In this document: positions 51,887 to 62,706 of the stretch, in pieces
Layout of the letters: every line of letters begins with the position of its first letter
Numbering within the stretch: the stretch's first letter is position 1
NCBI GenBank assembly: GCA_965247175.1
Contig: OZ252006.1
Span: 1,798,001-1,862,000 of the forward strand
DNA from: JANQMX01 sp965247175
Lineage (GTDB): Bacteria; Pseudomonadota; Alphaproteobacteria; Kiloniellales; DSM-21159
Reading direction: 5' to 3'
DNA: 64,000 bases
Made by a program: the position numbers and the translations under genes
The notes under the pieces: generated by a model
The model's database searches: none
Told to the model about the DNA's origin: nothing
The model's input: the letters and a program-made list of their open reading frames with translations, nothing else

Positions 51887-52608
51887 GACGCCCCGTCACT
51901 CCCTACGGCTTCGGTCCTGGCCCTGAAGAAGGCGCCCATGTGAAAACGCGCCTGCTCCGGGCCATATCGCGATTCCGCACCGATGGGGCAAGCCCGCCTG
52001 GCCTGGCAGGCCGCGGCAAAGCAATCGTCGCCCTGGGGCGTGGCGAGATGCCCGGCGCAGCCCGCAACGTCGTACTTCGTGCCATCGAAGGCTGCCACCG
52101 GACAGGCGTTCAAGCAGGGCCGTTCCGCGCAGCTCTCGCAGGGGCTGGCTTCGATGAGAGGCTCGGGCAGCGTCAGGCGCTCGGCAAAGCAAAGGGCGCC
52201 ACGGTAGGAATGCCAAAGCCCGTGGCGAGGATGGATGAGCAAGCCCAGCGGCGACGGGGAGAGGCTCGGCTCGGCCCGCCTGGCCCAGTTCAGAAAGGGC
52301 AGCGGGGGCGTCTCAAAAGGAAAGAGGGCCAGGGCGCCATAGTCCACTGCCATCGCGGCGATGACCCGCTGCGACCAGCGGTCAAGCGGATGAGGTTGGC
52401 CATCGCCGAACTCCGGGGATTGGGAGAAGCTCGGCCAAAAGCTGACACCCACGCCCCCGATCAGAACCAAGGTGGCCGCGGCACGCCCATCGGCAAGGCT
52501 CGGCACGCGGTCCTCTGCTGTGGGATGGAAGGCACCCCGCAGGCAGAGCCCCCACGCGGCGAGGGACTCGACAAGGGGCTCAAGCTCCGTGGCAGGGTTA
52601 GACGGCAT
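51883..52608 (-). CDS. Ferredoxin-like 4Fe-4S protein with epoxyqueuosine-reductase-like cysteine motif
   Basis: 241-residue protein with a C-terminal cysteine-rich region: SPCESCAERPCLNACPVAAF and later CAGHLATPQGDDC...CQARRACPIG. The CxxC-x4-C-x3-CP pattern resembles a [4Fe-4S] ferredoxin site such as in QueG-like proteins, but it is not a full QueG. The N-terminal part is hydrophobic with no known motif. The start at 52608 (MPSNPATELE) lacks a well-spaced ribosome site; GAGG directly abuts it. The next gene on the strand is the amidotransferase. Function unknown. Confidence 0.7.
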   Translation of the reverse strand: MPSNPATELEPLVESLAAWGLCLRGAFHPTAEDRVPSLADGRAAATLVLIGGVGVSFWPSFSQSPEFGDGQPHPLDRWSQRVIAAMAVDYGALALFPFETPPLPFLNWARRAEPSLSPSPLGLLIHPRHGLWHSYRGALCFAERLTLPEPLIEASPCESCAERPCLNACPVAAFDGTKYDVAGCAGHLATPQGDDCFAAACQARRACPIGAESRYGPEQARFHMGAFFRARTEAVGSDGAS

Positions 52609-52721
52609 CCTCGGCACAGCCTCAAAACGCAAAAAAGGGCTTGCAGGCAGCCTTGCCAGAGGGAAGCTGCCCCAACAAGAGCGCGGCCTTGCGTGCTGCG
52701 CGACACGGCGGAGCATGCGAC

Positions 52722-54272
52722 ATGGCGGAAGACCAGCGCTTTCATATCGTTCCCGGCCAATTGAGCCTCGGCATGCTCTATCGCTTCTGGCGCTGGGAGC
52801 GTCCCCAGGTCACCTTGGACGAGGGTTGTTGGCCTCAGGTAGAGGCTGCCGCCGCCTGCATCGCCCGCATCGTCGCCGAGGAAACGCGCACCTATGGCGT
52901 CAACACCGGCTTCGGCATTCTGGCGCGGCAGACCATCGCCCGAGAGGACGTGCACGAGCTGCAGCGGCGCCTGGTCTGCTCTCACATGGCCGGCGTCGGC
53001 GAGCCGCTCTCCAAGTACAGCGTGCGCCTCTGCCTGCTGCTCAAGATCGGCTCTCTGGCGCTCGGCCACTCCGGCATCCGGCGCGAGGTGATCGAGCGGC
53101 TTGTGGCGCTGCTGAACGCCGATGCCCTGCCGGTCATTCCCGCGCAGGGCTCTGTCGGCGCTTCGGGCGACTTGGCACCGCTCGCCGCCCTCTCCGGCGC
53201 GCTGATCGGCGAGGGCCAGATCGACCTCGAAGGAGAACGGCTTCCCGCCGGCAAAGCCCTGCAGCGCCTCGGCCTTATCCCGCTCGAGCTGGAGGCAAAG
53301 GAGGGCCTGGCGCTCCTGAACGGCACCCAGATCTCCACGGCGCTGGCGCTGGAGGGATACTTCCGGGCCATCGAGCTCTTCACCACGGCGCTGGCCAGCG
53401 GCGCCATGAGCGTCGATGCGTCGCTGGGCAGCGATACCCCGTTCGACCCGCGCATCCAGGACCTGCGCGGCCAACCGGGTCAGACGGAAACGGCCGCAGT
53501 CCTGCGTGCGCTGCTGGCAGGAAGCGAGATTCGCGCCTCCCACGTCGACTGCGACCGGGTTCAAGACCCCTACTCTCTGCGCTGCCAGCCCCAGGTCATG
53601 GGGGCGGCGCTCGACCTCATCCGCGCCGCCGGCCAAACCCTGCTGCGGGAGGCCAACGCGGTCTCCGACAACCCGCTGGTCTTTCCCGAAACCGGCGAAG
53701 TGCTCTCCGGCGGCAACTTCCATGCCGAACCGGTCGCCCTGGCCGCCGATCAGATAGCCGTGGCTCTGGCCGAAGTGGCGGCCCTCAGCGAACGGCGCAT
53801 CGCCTTGCTGACCGATGCGCACCACAGCCAACTTCCGGCCTTCCTGATCGAAGAGCCGGGGCTCAACTCCGGCTTCATGATCGTCCACGTGACGGCGGCC
53901 GCACTCGCCAGTGAGTTGAAGTGGCTGGCGCACCCCGTGGCCACCGACAGCCTGCCGACCTCAGCCAACCAGGAAGACCATGTCTCCATGGCGACCCATG
54001 CGGCGCGGCGACTCGGACAGGTCACCGATTGCCTGCGGCGGCTGCTCGCCATCGAGCTTCTGGCGGCCGCGCAGGGCATCGACCACCGCGCGCCGCTGAC
54101 GACCAGCGAGCCGCTCGACCGCCTGCATCAGGACATTCGGGCCCGCGTGCCGACCGTGGACGAGGATCGCCCCTTCACGCCGGACATCGAGGCCATCGCG
54201 GCGCTGGTGGCCGAAGGCTGGCCTGCAGGCGAGCTCTTCCAAGGCGTGGCCGGCGGGCTGCGGCCGACCTAG
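52722..54272 (+). CDS. hutH: Histidine ammonia-lyase
   Basis: First enzyme of histidine degradation, forming urocanate and ammonia. 516 residues, as in HutH. The MIO prosthetic group would form from Ala147-Ser148-Gly149 in GSVGASGDLAPLAALSG; the active-site Tyr is in RTYGVNTGFG (about Y59), and LVCSHMAGVGEPL carries the histidine that favours histidine over aromatic substrates. It is separated from hutF/I/G/U by more than 30 kb, an unusual scatter. The frame opens at 52641, but the ATG at 52722 is the sensible start. Confidence 0.9.
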   Translation: MAEDQRFHIVPGQLSLGMLYRFWRWERPQVTLDEGCWPQVEAAAACIARIVAEETRTYGVNTGFGILARQTIAREDVHELQRRLVCSHMAGVGEPLSKYSVRLCLLLKIGSLALGHSGIRREVIERLVALLNADALPVIPAQGSVGASGDLAPLAALSGALIGEGQIDLEGERLPAGKALQRLGLIPLELEAKEGLALLNGTQISTALALEGYFRAIELFTTALASGAMSVDASLGSDTPFDPRIQDLRGQPGQTETAAVLRALLAGSEIRASHVDCDRVQDPYSLRCQPQVMGAALDLIRAAGQTLLREANAVSDNPLVFPETGEVLSGGNFHAEPVALAADQIAVALAEVAALSERRIALLTDAHHSQLPAFLIEEPGLNSGFMIVHVTAAALASELKWLAHPVATDSLPTSANQEDHVSMATHAARRLGQVTDCLRRLLAIELLAAAQGIDHRAPLTTSEPLDRLHQDIRARVPTVDEDRPFTPDIEAIAALVAEGWPAGELFQGVAGGLRPT

Positions 54273-54443
54273 AGCACTGACCCCGGCTCCTTGCGCATGG
54301 CTGGCGGGCGCGGCAAAGTGCGGGCTTTACCTTGCTAGACGCCTGCGCTAGCCCAAAACTAGAAGGATGCACGCCGCGCTACCGCGGCTCTCGCCCCTCT
54401 TTGACTCCTGATCGACTTTCGAGGATCTGCAAGGCTTTCTGCC

Positions 54444-55487
54444 ATGACCGACCATGCGACTTCCACCGACGTGATCATCGTCGGTGCCGGCCCCGTCGGC
54501 CTCTTCGCCGTGTTCGAGCTCGGCCTGCTCGACATGAAATGCCACCTGGTGGACATCTTGGATAAGCCCGGCGGCCAGTGCGCCGAGCTCTATCCGGAAA
54601 AACCGATCTACGACATTCCCGCCATTCCGGCCTGCACCGGTCAGGAACTGACCGACCGTCTGATGGATCAGATCCGGCCTTTCGATCCCACCTTTCATCT
54701 GCAGCAGATGGCGGAGAAGCTGGAGAACGTCGGCAGCGAAGAAGCACCGCGCTGGCGTCTGACCACCAGCACCGGCACGGTTCTGGAAGCGCCTGTCCTG
54801 GTGATTGCCGCCGGCGGCGGCAGCTTCGTGCCCAAGAAGCCGCCGATCAAGGACATCGAGCCCTTCGAAGGCAAGTCGGTCTTTTATGCCGTCCGGCGCA
54901 TGGAGGACTTCCGGCGCAAGCGTATCCTGATTGCCGGCGGCGGCGACTCGGCGCTCGACTGGACCATCAATCTTCAGCCCCTGGCGAGCAGCTTGGCCCT
55001 GGTGCACCGGCGCGATGACTTCCGCGCCGCGCCTGCCAGCGTCAACGACATGCGCAGGCTCGTCTCGGACGGCAAGATGGACCTGCACATCGCGCAGATC
55101 AAAGGGCTGAAGGGCCACAACGGCAATCTCGAAGCCGTCACCCTGCACAGCAAGGAGAAGGGCGAGCACGACATCGAGTGCGACACCCTGCTCGCCTTCT
55201 ACGGCCTCACCATGAAGCTTGGCCCCGTCGCCGAGTTCGGCCTCAACATCCACGAGAACCTCATTCCCGTGGATACCGAGAAGTTCGAGACCAACCAGAA
55301 GGGCATCTTCGCAATCGGCGACATCAACTACTACCCGGGCAAGCTGAAGCTCATCCTATCGGGCTTCCACGAGGGCGCTCTCATGGCGCAGCAGGCCTTT
55401 CGCTATGTCTTTCCCGACCGGAAACTGCGCTTTCAGTACACCACCTCCTCGACCAGCCTGCACGACAAGCTCGGGGTGGCTGGTTGA
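54444..55487 (+). CDS. Ferredoxin--NADP reductase (thioredoxin-reductase-like type)
   Basis: 347-residue flavoprotein passing electrons between NADPH and ferredoxin. FAD motif VIIVGAGPVGLFAVFELG (about residues 11-28), the ExxPGGQC-like LDKPGGQCAELYPEKPIYDIP, NADPH motif ILIAGGGDSALDW and a C-terminal FAIGDINYYPG, but no CxxC disulfide as in thioredoxin reductase. That is the YumC-type FNR. Its stop overlaps the start of a ferredoxin gene (TGATG), so the two are translationally coupled, and that ferredoxin is nearly the same as the one in the cys operon. Confidence 0.93.
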   Translation: MTDHATSTDVIIVGAGPVGLFAVFELGLLDMKCHLVDILDKPGGQCAELYPEKPIYDIPAIPACTGQELTDRLMDQIRPFDPTFHLQQMAEKLENVGSEEAPRWRLTTSTGTVLEAPVLVIAAGGGSFVPKKPPIKDIEPFEGKSVFYAVRRMEDFRRKRILIAGGGDSALDWTINLQPLASSLALVHRRDDFRAAPASVNDMRRLVSDGKMDLHIAQIKGLKGHNGNLEAVTLHSKEKGEHDIECDTLLAFYGLTMKLGPVAEFGLNIHENLIPVDTEKFETNQKGIFAIGDINYYPGKLKLILSGFHEGALMAQQAFRYVFPDRKLRFQYTTSSTSLHDKLGVAG

Positions 55488-55803
55488 TGCATCTGCTGGT
55501 GCGCGACCGCAGCGGCCAGGTTCACAAGCTGGAGGCGCCGGAAGGTTGGCGGGTGATGGAGGTCATCCGCGACTATGGCCTGCCGATTAAGGCCGAGTGC
55601 GGCGGCGCCTGCGCCTGCGCGACCTGCCATGTCTATGTCGATGACGCCTGGCGCGACAAGCTGGTGGCGCCCAGCGAAGAAGAGATCGAGATGCTGGATG
55701 GCGCCTTCGAGATCGACGAACGCTCCCGCCTGAGCTGCCAAATCCTCACGCGAGAGGATCTGGATGGCCTGCTGGTGACCTTGGCGCCTGGCTCCGAGCC
55801 GGG

Positions 55804-55807
<4 letters not shown>
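55487..55807 (+). CDS. [2Fe-2S] ferredoxin paired with the NADP reductase
   Basis: 106-residue ferredoxin with ligands C38, C44, C47 (ECGGACACATCHVY) and C84 (RLSCQIL). Compared with the cys-operon ferredoxin it shares the entire stretches LEAPEGWRVMEVIRDYGLP and LAPGSEP, with differences mainly at the N-terminus and surface. Start ATG at 55487 overlaps the reductase stop. It is the obvious redox partner of the upstream FNR and could swap with its paralogue to feed CysI. Confidence 0.93.
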
Positions 55808-57702
<1,895 letters not shown>

Positions 57703-57915
57703 GGCGTGGCAGGCCGCTTCCAAGGTCGGGGTTCGGGTGGCGGCTTTAGCATGTCGAGCCGGAGCGCCCAAGATGCTGCCTTTCCAGCCGACGGCAATCT
57801 GGCTCCGCCTTGCCGCCCTGGCTGCGTCTCGCTATAAGCGCGGCGGATTCGCAAGCCTGCCTTTCCAGTCACCCCGACAGACCCAATACGCCCGCGCAGC
57901 ACAAGGAGCCCGGCG

Positions 57916-58338
57916 ATGGCCACCGAACGGACTTTTTCGATCATCAAACCCGACGCGACCCGCCGGAACATCACCGGCAAGATCATCGACAAGCTGGAAA
58001 GCGCCGGCCTGCGCGTGGTGGGTCAGAAACGCATCCACATGACGAAGGAGCAGGCCGAAGGCTTCTATGCCGTTCACAAGGAGCGGCCCTTCTACAACGA
58101 CCTCGTCAGCTTCATGATTTCCGGTCCGGTGGTTGTCCAGGTGCTGGAAGGCGAAGACGCCATCGCCAAGAACCGTGAGGTCATGGGCGCGACCAATCCG
58201 AAGGAGGCAGCCGCCGGGACCATCCGTGCGGACTTCGCGGAGAACATCGAGGCCAACTCCGTACACGGTTCCGATGGGCCGGATACCGCCAAGACGGAAA
58301 TCGCCTTCTTCTTCGCCGACGAAGAAATCGTCGGCTAG
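57916..58338 (+). CDS. ndk: Nucleoside diphosphate kinase
   Basis: 140-residue kinase balancing nucleoside triphosphates. TFSIIKPDATRRNITGKI at the N-terminus and HGSDGPDTAKTEIAFFF with the catalytic His (NSVHGSDG) are diagnostic; RGAT is replaced by MGATNPKEA, usual in Ndk. The ATG has AAGGAG 8 bases upstream. Single gene between the ABC-F gene (divergent) and a small cytochrome oxidase subunit gene (convergent). Confidence 0.96.
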   Translation: MATERTFSIIKPDATRRNITGKIIDKLESAGLRVVGQKRIHMTKEQAEGFYAVHKERPFYNDLVSFMISGPVVVQVLEGEDAIAKNREVMGATNPKEAAAGTIRADFAENIEANSVHGSDGPDTAKTEIAFFFADEEIVG

Positions 58339-58361
58339 GTAGGCATTTTAGGGGAGTTTGT

Positions 58362-58391
58362 CAGCCTGGTTGGCGCGGCTCAGCCAGGCTG
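58362..58391. terminator. Stem-loop between ndk and the aa3 subunit IV gene
   Basis: Perfect 8-bp inverted repeat CAGCCTGG/CCAGGCTG (58362-58369 and 58384-58391), 14-base loop, lying between two convergent stops. A bidirectional terminator is plausible, though no T-run follows. Confidence 0.45.
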
Positions 58392-58399
58392 TTCAGGCC

Positions 58400-58540
58400 T
58401 CAAGTCAAGAAGATCGCCATCAGCCCAAGGGCGATGGCAATCGCCACGGCGCTCCAGATACTGAGCTTGATGAAAGCATCGTAGGTTTCTTTGCGCCGGG
58501 CGAGCATTTCAGGCTCGTCGTAGCTTTCCGTTTCACTCAT
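58400..58540 (-). CDS. Small aa3-type cytochrome oxidase subunit IV-like protein
   Basis: 46 residues from the ATG at 58540, with GAGGGG 7 bases upstream: MSETESYDEPEMLARRKETY then DAFIKLSIWSAVAIAIALGL and a short tail. One membrane helix preceded by an acidic/basic cytosolic part is the pattern of the bacterial aa3 oxidase subunit IV (PF07835 type). It is too short for standard gene tracks. Position beside ndk and purN matches related alphaproteobacteria. Confidence 0.75.
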   Translation of the reverse strand: MSETESYDEPEMLARRKETYDAFIKLSIWSAVAIAIALGLMAIFLT

Positions 58541-58619
58541 TCTTCTTGTCCCCTCAAGGCGCTTCCTCTCTGTCCGCACGGCCTATGTAGGCGAAGCGCG
58601 GACTCGGCACAAGATGGCC

Positions 58620-59282
58620 CTAGCGCGCACCGGGATTTGCCAGAAACGCACCTTTTGCCGCAGCGGAAGAGGCGAAGTCCGCTTTCCCTCCACATAGCTG
58701 CACGTCGCCAAGGCAAACCAGCTCCAGACAGCGGGGATAGAGCCTGTGCTCTTCGGCCAAGACCCGATCGGCGAGACTATCTGCGTTGTCGCCCGGCAGA
58801 ACCGGGACTGCCGCCTGGCCGATGATCGGCCCAGTATCGACGCCCGCATCGACGAAGTGGACACTGCAGCCGTGCAGCTTTACGCCGGCGTTCAGCGCCT
58901 GCTGATGCGTGTCGAGGCCAGGGAAGGCCGGCAAGAGCGAGGGGTGAATGTTGATCATCCGCCCCTGCCAGCGCGCCACGAAGTCAGCCGAGAGGATGCG
59001 CATAAAGCCGGCCAAGCAGACCAGATCGATAGCAGCTTCCCCCAGCGCCTCGTTCAGGGCCATCTCGAAGGCGGCGCGCCCGCCCAACACCTTCGGCACG
59101 AGAACCTGATGCGCGATCCCGGCCTGATCGGCGCGCCGCAAGCCCTGAACGTCGGGTCGGTCTGAAACGACGAGCGCAATCTCGGCCGGGAATCCCGCTT
59201 TGCCGGCCGCATCGATCAAGGCCTGCAGATTGCTGCCGCGGCCGGAGATCAGAACGGCGACCCGCTTTTTGATCAGGCTCAT
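58620..59282 (-). CDS. purN: Phosphoribosylglycinamide formyltransferase
   Basis: 220-residue enzyme transferring the formyl group of 10-formyl-THF to GAR in purine synthesis. VLISGRGSNLQALIDA at the N-terminus, the catalytic Asn/His/Asp cluster in INIHPSLLPAFPGLDTH and HFVDAGVDTGPII are all present. Its ATG overlaps the purM stop by 4 bases (coupled purM-purN operon). The formyl donor could come from the Fhs gene in this window. Confidence 0.95.
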   Translation of the reverse strand: MSLIKKRVAVLISGRGSNLQALIDAAGKAGFPAEIALVVSDRPDVQGLRRADQAGIAHQVLVPKVLGGRAAFEMALNEALGEAAIDLVCLAGFMRILSADFVARWQGRMINIHPSLLPAFPGLDTHQQALNAGVKLHGCSVHFVDAGVDTGPIIGQAAVPVLPGDNADSLADRVLAEEHRLYPRCLELVCLGDVQLCGGKADFASSAAAKGAFLANPGAR

Positions 59283-60325
59283 GGGTCGAGACGCAGGGCA
59301 GGCCCCTCGCCTCGCGCGACGATGCGGCCAATCGGGAAGATCTGCTCACCTTCGCGCTGCAACGTTTCGGCAAGTGCCTTGGCATCCGCCTCGGCCGCGA
59401 CCGCGACCATCCCGATGCCGCAGTTGAAGGTCTTGAGCAGTTCCTCGCCCGACAGGCGGCCGACCTCGGCCAGCCAGGTAAAGACGGGAGGACGAGAGAT
59501 CGCGCCGAGGTCGATCTCGGCTGCGCAGTCTGGCGGCAAGACGCGCGGCAGGTTCTCCGGCAGACCGCCGCCGGTGATATGGGCCAGGGCCTTGAGTCCT
59601 CCGTCCCGCAGCGCGGCCAGACAGGCGCGGACATAGATCCGCGTTGGCGCCATCAGCGCCGTTCCGAGGCTCTCATCGGGCGCGAAGGGCGAAGGGGCAT
59701 CAAGTGCCAGGCCACTGCGCTCGACGATCTTGCGAACCAGAGAAAAGCCGTTGCTGTGCAACCCGTTGGAGGCCAGCCCGAGAATCACGTCGCCGGGGGC
59801 GACCCCGCGCCCGTCCAGCAGCTTGTCGCGCTCTACTGCGCCGACGGCGAAGCCGGCCAGGTCGTAGTCGCCGTCGCGGTACAGCCCGGGCATCTCCGCC
59901 GTCTCGCCGCCGATCAGGGCGCAACCGGCTTGGCGGCAGCCCTCGGCGATGCCCTGAACGATCGCCGCCCCTTGCGCCGGCTCCAGCCGGCCCGTCGCGT
60001 AGTAGTCGAGAAAGAACAGTGGCTCGGCGCCCTGCACGATAAGGTCGTTGACGCACATGGCGACCAGGTCGATGCCGACCGTATCGTGGCGGCCGCTCTC
60101 GATGGCCAGCTTCAGCTTGGTGCCGACACCGTCTGTTGCAGCGACGAGCAATGGGTCTTGGTAGCCGCAAGCCTTGAGGTCGAAGAGGCCGCCGAAGCCC
60201 CCAAGCCCGCCGAGAACGCCTGGCCGGTCAGTCGACTTCGCGGCCGGTTTGATGGCTTCGACGAGGGTATTGCCGGCCTCGATATCGACACCGGCGTCAC
60301 GATAGCTGAGAGGTGTGTCGGCCAT
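59279..60325 (-). CDS. purM: Phosphoribosylformylglycinamidine cyclo-ligase
   Basis: 348-residue AIR synthetase, fifth step of purine synthesis. Motifs: SYRDAGVDIEAGNTLVEAIK at the start, GGFGGLFDLKACGYQDPLLV, DGVGTKLKLAIE, GIDLVAMCVNDLIVQGAEPLFFLDY and HITGGGLPENLPRVLP. First gene of the purMN operon, divergent from the DUF2066 gene with about 107 bases between starts. Confidence 0.95.
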   Translation of the reverse strand: MADTPLSYRDAGVDIEAGNTLVEAIKPAAKSTDRPGVLGGLGGFGGLFDLKACGYQDPLLVAATDGVGTKLKLAIESGRHDTVGIDLVAMCVNDLIVQGAEPLFFLDYYATGRLEPAQGAAIVQGIAEGCRQAGCALIGGETAEMPGLYRDGDYDLAGFAVGAVERDKLLDGRGVAPGDVILGLASNGLHSNGFSLVRKIVERSGLALDAPSPFAPDESLGTALMAPTRIYVRACLAALRDGGLKALAHITGGGLPENLPRVLPPDCAAEIDLGAISRPPVFTWLAEVGRLSGEELLKTFNCGIGMVAVAAEADAKALAETLQREGEQIFPIGRIVARGEGPALRLDP

Positions 60326-60432
60326 GGCGAGCGATTGATGCGGGATTTCCTGGCGAGTGGCGACTATCTAGACTAAGTCGGGTAGCCGCGAAAGCACCTC
60401 GGCACCCGGCGTTATCCTTGGGAACCTCTCTT

Positions 60433-61557
60433 ATGGCCCTGCTCCGATTCTTTTCACCCCTTCGCTGCTCGGCAGCCTTGCTTCTCTTCCTGGCAAGCGC
60501 GGGCGTCGCCGGCGCCGATGTCTTCACCATCCGGGGCATAGAGGTCGATGCCACGGGCGAGGATGTGATCGCGGCCAAGGATGCCGCCATTCGCCAAGGC
60601 CAAGGCGAAGCGCTCGAGCGGCTCTGGGACCGGCTGGTTCGGGCCGAGGATCGGGCGGCCGTCCCGCCGGTTCAGGCCGGCGACATCGAGCGCTTCGTTC
60701 AGAACTTCTCGGTCTCCAGCGAAAAAACCTCGGACGTCCGCTATATCGCCGACATGACAGTACAATTCGCCGCACAGCCCGTACGCGACCATCTGCGCTT
60801 TGCCGGCGTGCCCTTCGTCGACAAGCCGGCGCCGACGGGCGTCGTACTGCCGATCTATGTCGACGCCGGCGGCGAGCAGCTATGGCAAAGCGGCAATCCG
60901 TGGCTCGATGCTTGGGTCAGCAGCTTCACCCAAGACAGTCTCTCGCCGATTATCGCGCCGCTGGGCGATCTTGCCGACATGTCCCTAATCGATGCCGAGC
61001 GGGCAGCCGCCGGAGACCGCTTCGCCATTCAAGCCTTCGCCGAGCACTACGGGGTCGAAAACGCGATCGTCACCCGCGCCAGCATGACTGGCGATCAAAG
61101 CGTGCAGATCAGCTATCAGGAGATTGGCACGCCGGAGCGGGCCGGGCGCTTCGCCTTGGCTCAGGGAGCGGACGAAACGCCGGAAGAGCTCTTGCTGCGC
61201 GCTGTCATCGAAACCCAAACCCGGTTGGAGCAGGCCTGGCGCCAAGCCAACACCGTGCGCTTCGATCAGCAGTCTCAGCTGATTGCCCTGGTTCCCCTGC
61301 GCGGCTTGGATGACTGGATCGCAATTCGAAACGACCTCGGAGCCATTCCTGCCGTCGCGAGCACACGGCTTCTCAGCATGACGCGCGAAGCCGCCGTGGT
61401 CGATCTGGCCTACTACGGCCCGAGCGAGCAGCTTGCCGCGTTCTTTCGCCAGCGCCGCCTATCAATCCAACCGATCGACTTCGTCAGCGACCCTGACACG
61501 GCCCGGCTGCTCGAACGGCGCAGCACGCTGCCGTCTTGGCAAATCGGCCGCCTCTAG
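60433..61557 (+). CDS. DUF2066 domain exported protein
   Basis: 374-residue protein. A signal peptide (RFFSPLRCSAALLLFLASAG) leads to a mature DUF2066 domain with EVDATGEDVIAAKDAAIRQG, RFVQNFSVSSEKTSDVRYIA and TGVVLPIYVDAGGEQLW. The family is found mainly in alpha- and gammaproteobacteria, often next to purM and an AI-2E permease; its function is not established. The ATG at 60433 is preferred over upstream codons because it opens the signal peptide. Confidence 0.85.
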   Translation: MALLRFFSPLRCSAALLLFLASAGVAGADVFTIRGIEVDATGEDVIAAKDAAIRQGQGEALERLWDRLVRAEDRAAVPPVQAGDIERFVQNFSVSSEKTSDVRYIADMTVQFAAQPVRDHLRFAGVPFVDKPAPTGVVLPIYVDAGGEQLWQSGNPWLDAWVSSFTQDSLSPIIAPLGDLADMSLIDAERAAAGDRFAIQAFAEHYGVENAIVTRASMTGDQSVQISYQEIGTPERAGRFALAQGADETPEELLLRAVIETQTRLEQAWRQANTVRFDQQSQLIALVPLRGLDDWIAIRNDLGAIPAVASTRLLSMTREAAVVDLAYYGPSEQLAAFFRQRRLSIQPIDFVSDPDTARLLERRSTLPSWQIGRL

Positions 61558-61596
61558 AGTGGTGGCCCTAGAGCCCTCCAGTTGTAGAAGACGGAC

Positions 61597-62706
61597 ATGA
61601 CCACCGAACGAAAGGTCGGCTTCTGGCTCGCAGGCCTGGCCTTCCTGATTCTGATCCTCGTTCTGCTCAACAACATCCTGCTGCCCTTCGTGGCCGGCAT
61701 GGCCATTGCCTACTTCTTCGACCCGCTGTGCGACCGGCTGGAGAGGCTCGGCCTGTCCCGTACCTGGGCGACAGTCCTGGTCACACTGCTTTTCGTCATC
61801 GCGGCACTCCTGGTCGCGCTCCTGGTTCTTCCCATGGCCTTCGATCAGCTTAGAAAACTGATCGCACTCACTCCGGACCTGGTCGCCTATGTTCGCGATG
61901 CGCTGCAGGGCCTCATCGCGGCGCTGGAGGAGCGATTCGGCCAGGAAACAGCCCAGCGCATGCGCGAAGCCGTGTTCGGCTCGCCAGGCGACATCACGCA
62001 GATTGGGCAGAAGGTTATCGATCAGATCGTTGCCGGCAGCCTCAGCGTCGCCAACTTCCTCTCGCTGCTCTTCATTACGCCGGTTGTCGCCTTCTATCTG
62101 CTGCGCGACTGGGACCGGCTGACCGCGAAGATCGATTCCTGGCTGCCGCGGCGCCATGCACCGACGATCCGTGAGCTGGCGCGCGAAACGGATGACATCC
62201 TCTCCGGCTACGTCCGTGGGGTGGGAACCGTCTGTCTGACGCTCGGCGCCTACTACTCGATCGGCCTCATCATCATAGGGCTCGACTTCGCCCTCATCGT
62301 CGGGCTGATCGCAGGCCTGCTGTCCTTCATTCCCTACGTCGGCGCCATCGGCGGCCTTATACTGTCCGTCGGCCTAGCGCTTTTCCAGTTCGACAGCATC
62401 TGGCTGGTGGTGGCCACCGCCGCTTTGTTCCTCAGTGGGCAGGCGCTCGAAGGCAATGTCCTGACCCCGAAGCTCGTCGGCGAGAAGGTGAACCTGCACC
62501 CGGCCGTCGTCATTTTCGCCCTTCTGGCCGGGGGGTCCCTCTTCGGCTTCACCGGATTGCTGCTGTCCATGCCGGTTGCCGCGGTCATCGGCGTGCTGCT
62601 GCGCTTCGCCATTGGCCAGTATCTCAAGAGTCCCCTCTACGGCGCCAAGTGCGCCCCGCTGCCGCCCGCGGTGGCCCCGCGCGATGACGACGCAACTCAC
62701 TCTTGA
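61597..62706 (+). CDS. AI-2E family transporter / PerM-like permease
   Basis: 369-residue inner-membrane protein with about 7-8 hydrophobic segments in the DUF20/AI-2E family layout: an N-terminal pair, an amphipathic middle with LIAALEERFGQETAQRMREA, and the C-terminal cluster FIPYVGAIGGLILSVGLALFQ, NVLTPKLVGEKVNLHPAVV. Transport substrate in this lineage is unknown (members include AI-2 exporters and Na+/H+ antiporters). It is followed with a 23-base overlap by hdaA. Confidence 0.88.
   Translation: MTTERKVGFWLAGLAFLILILVLLNNILLPFVAGMAIAYFFDPLCDRLERLGLSRTWATVLVTLLFVIAALLVALLVLPMAFDQLRKLIALTPDLVAYVRDALQGLIAALEERFGQETAQRMREAVFGSPGDITQIGQKVIDQIVAGSLSVANFLSLLFITPVVAFYLLRDWDRLTAKIDSWLPRRHAPTIRELARETDDILSGYVRGVGTVCLTLGAYYSIGLIIIGLDFALIVGLIAGLLSFIPYVGAIGGLILSVGLALFQFDSIWLVVATAALFLSGQALEGNVLTPKLVGEKVNLHPAVVIFALLAGGSLFGFTGLLLSMPVAAVIGVLLRFAIGQYLKSPLYGAKCAPLPPAVAPRDDDATHS

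Noticed and set aside
52461..53933. 490-codon minus-strand frame opposite hutH
   Set aside because: Antisense to hutH with its intact Ala-Ser-Gly motif; no independent evidence.
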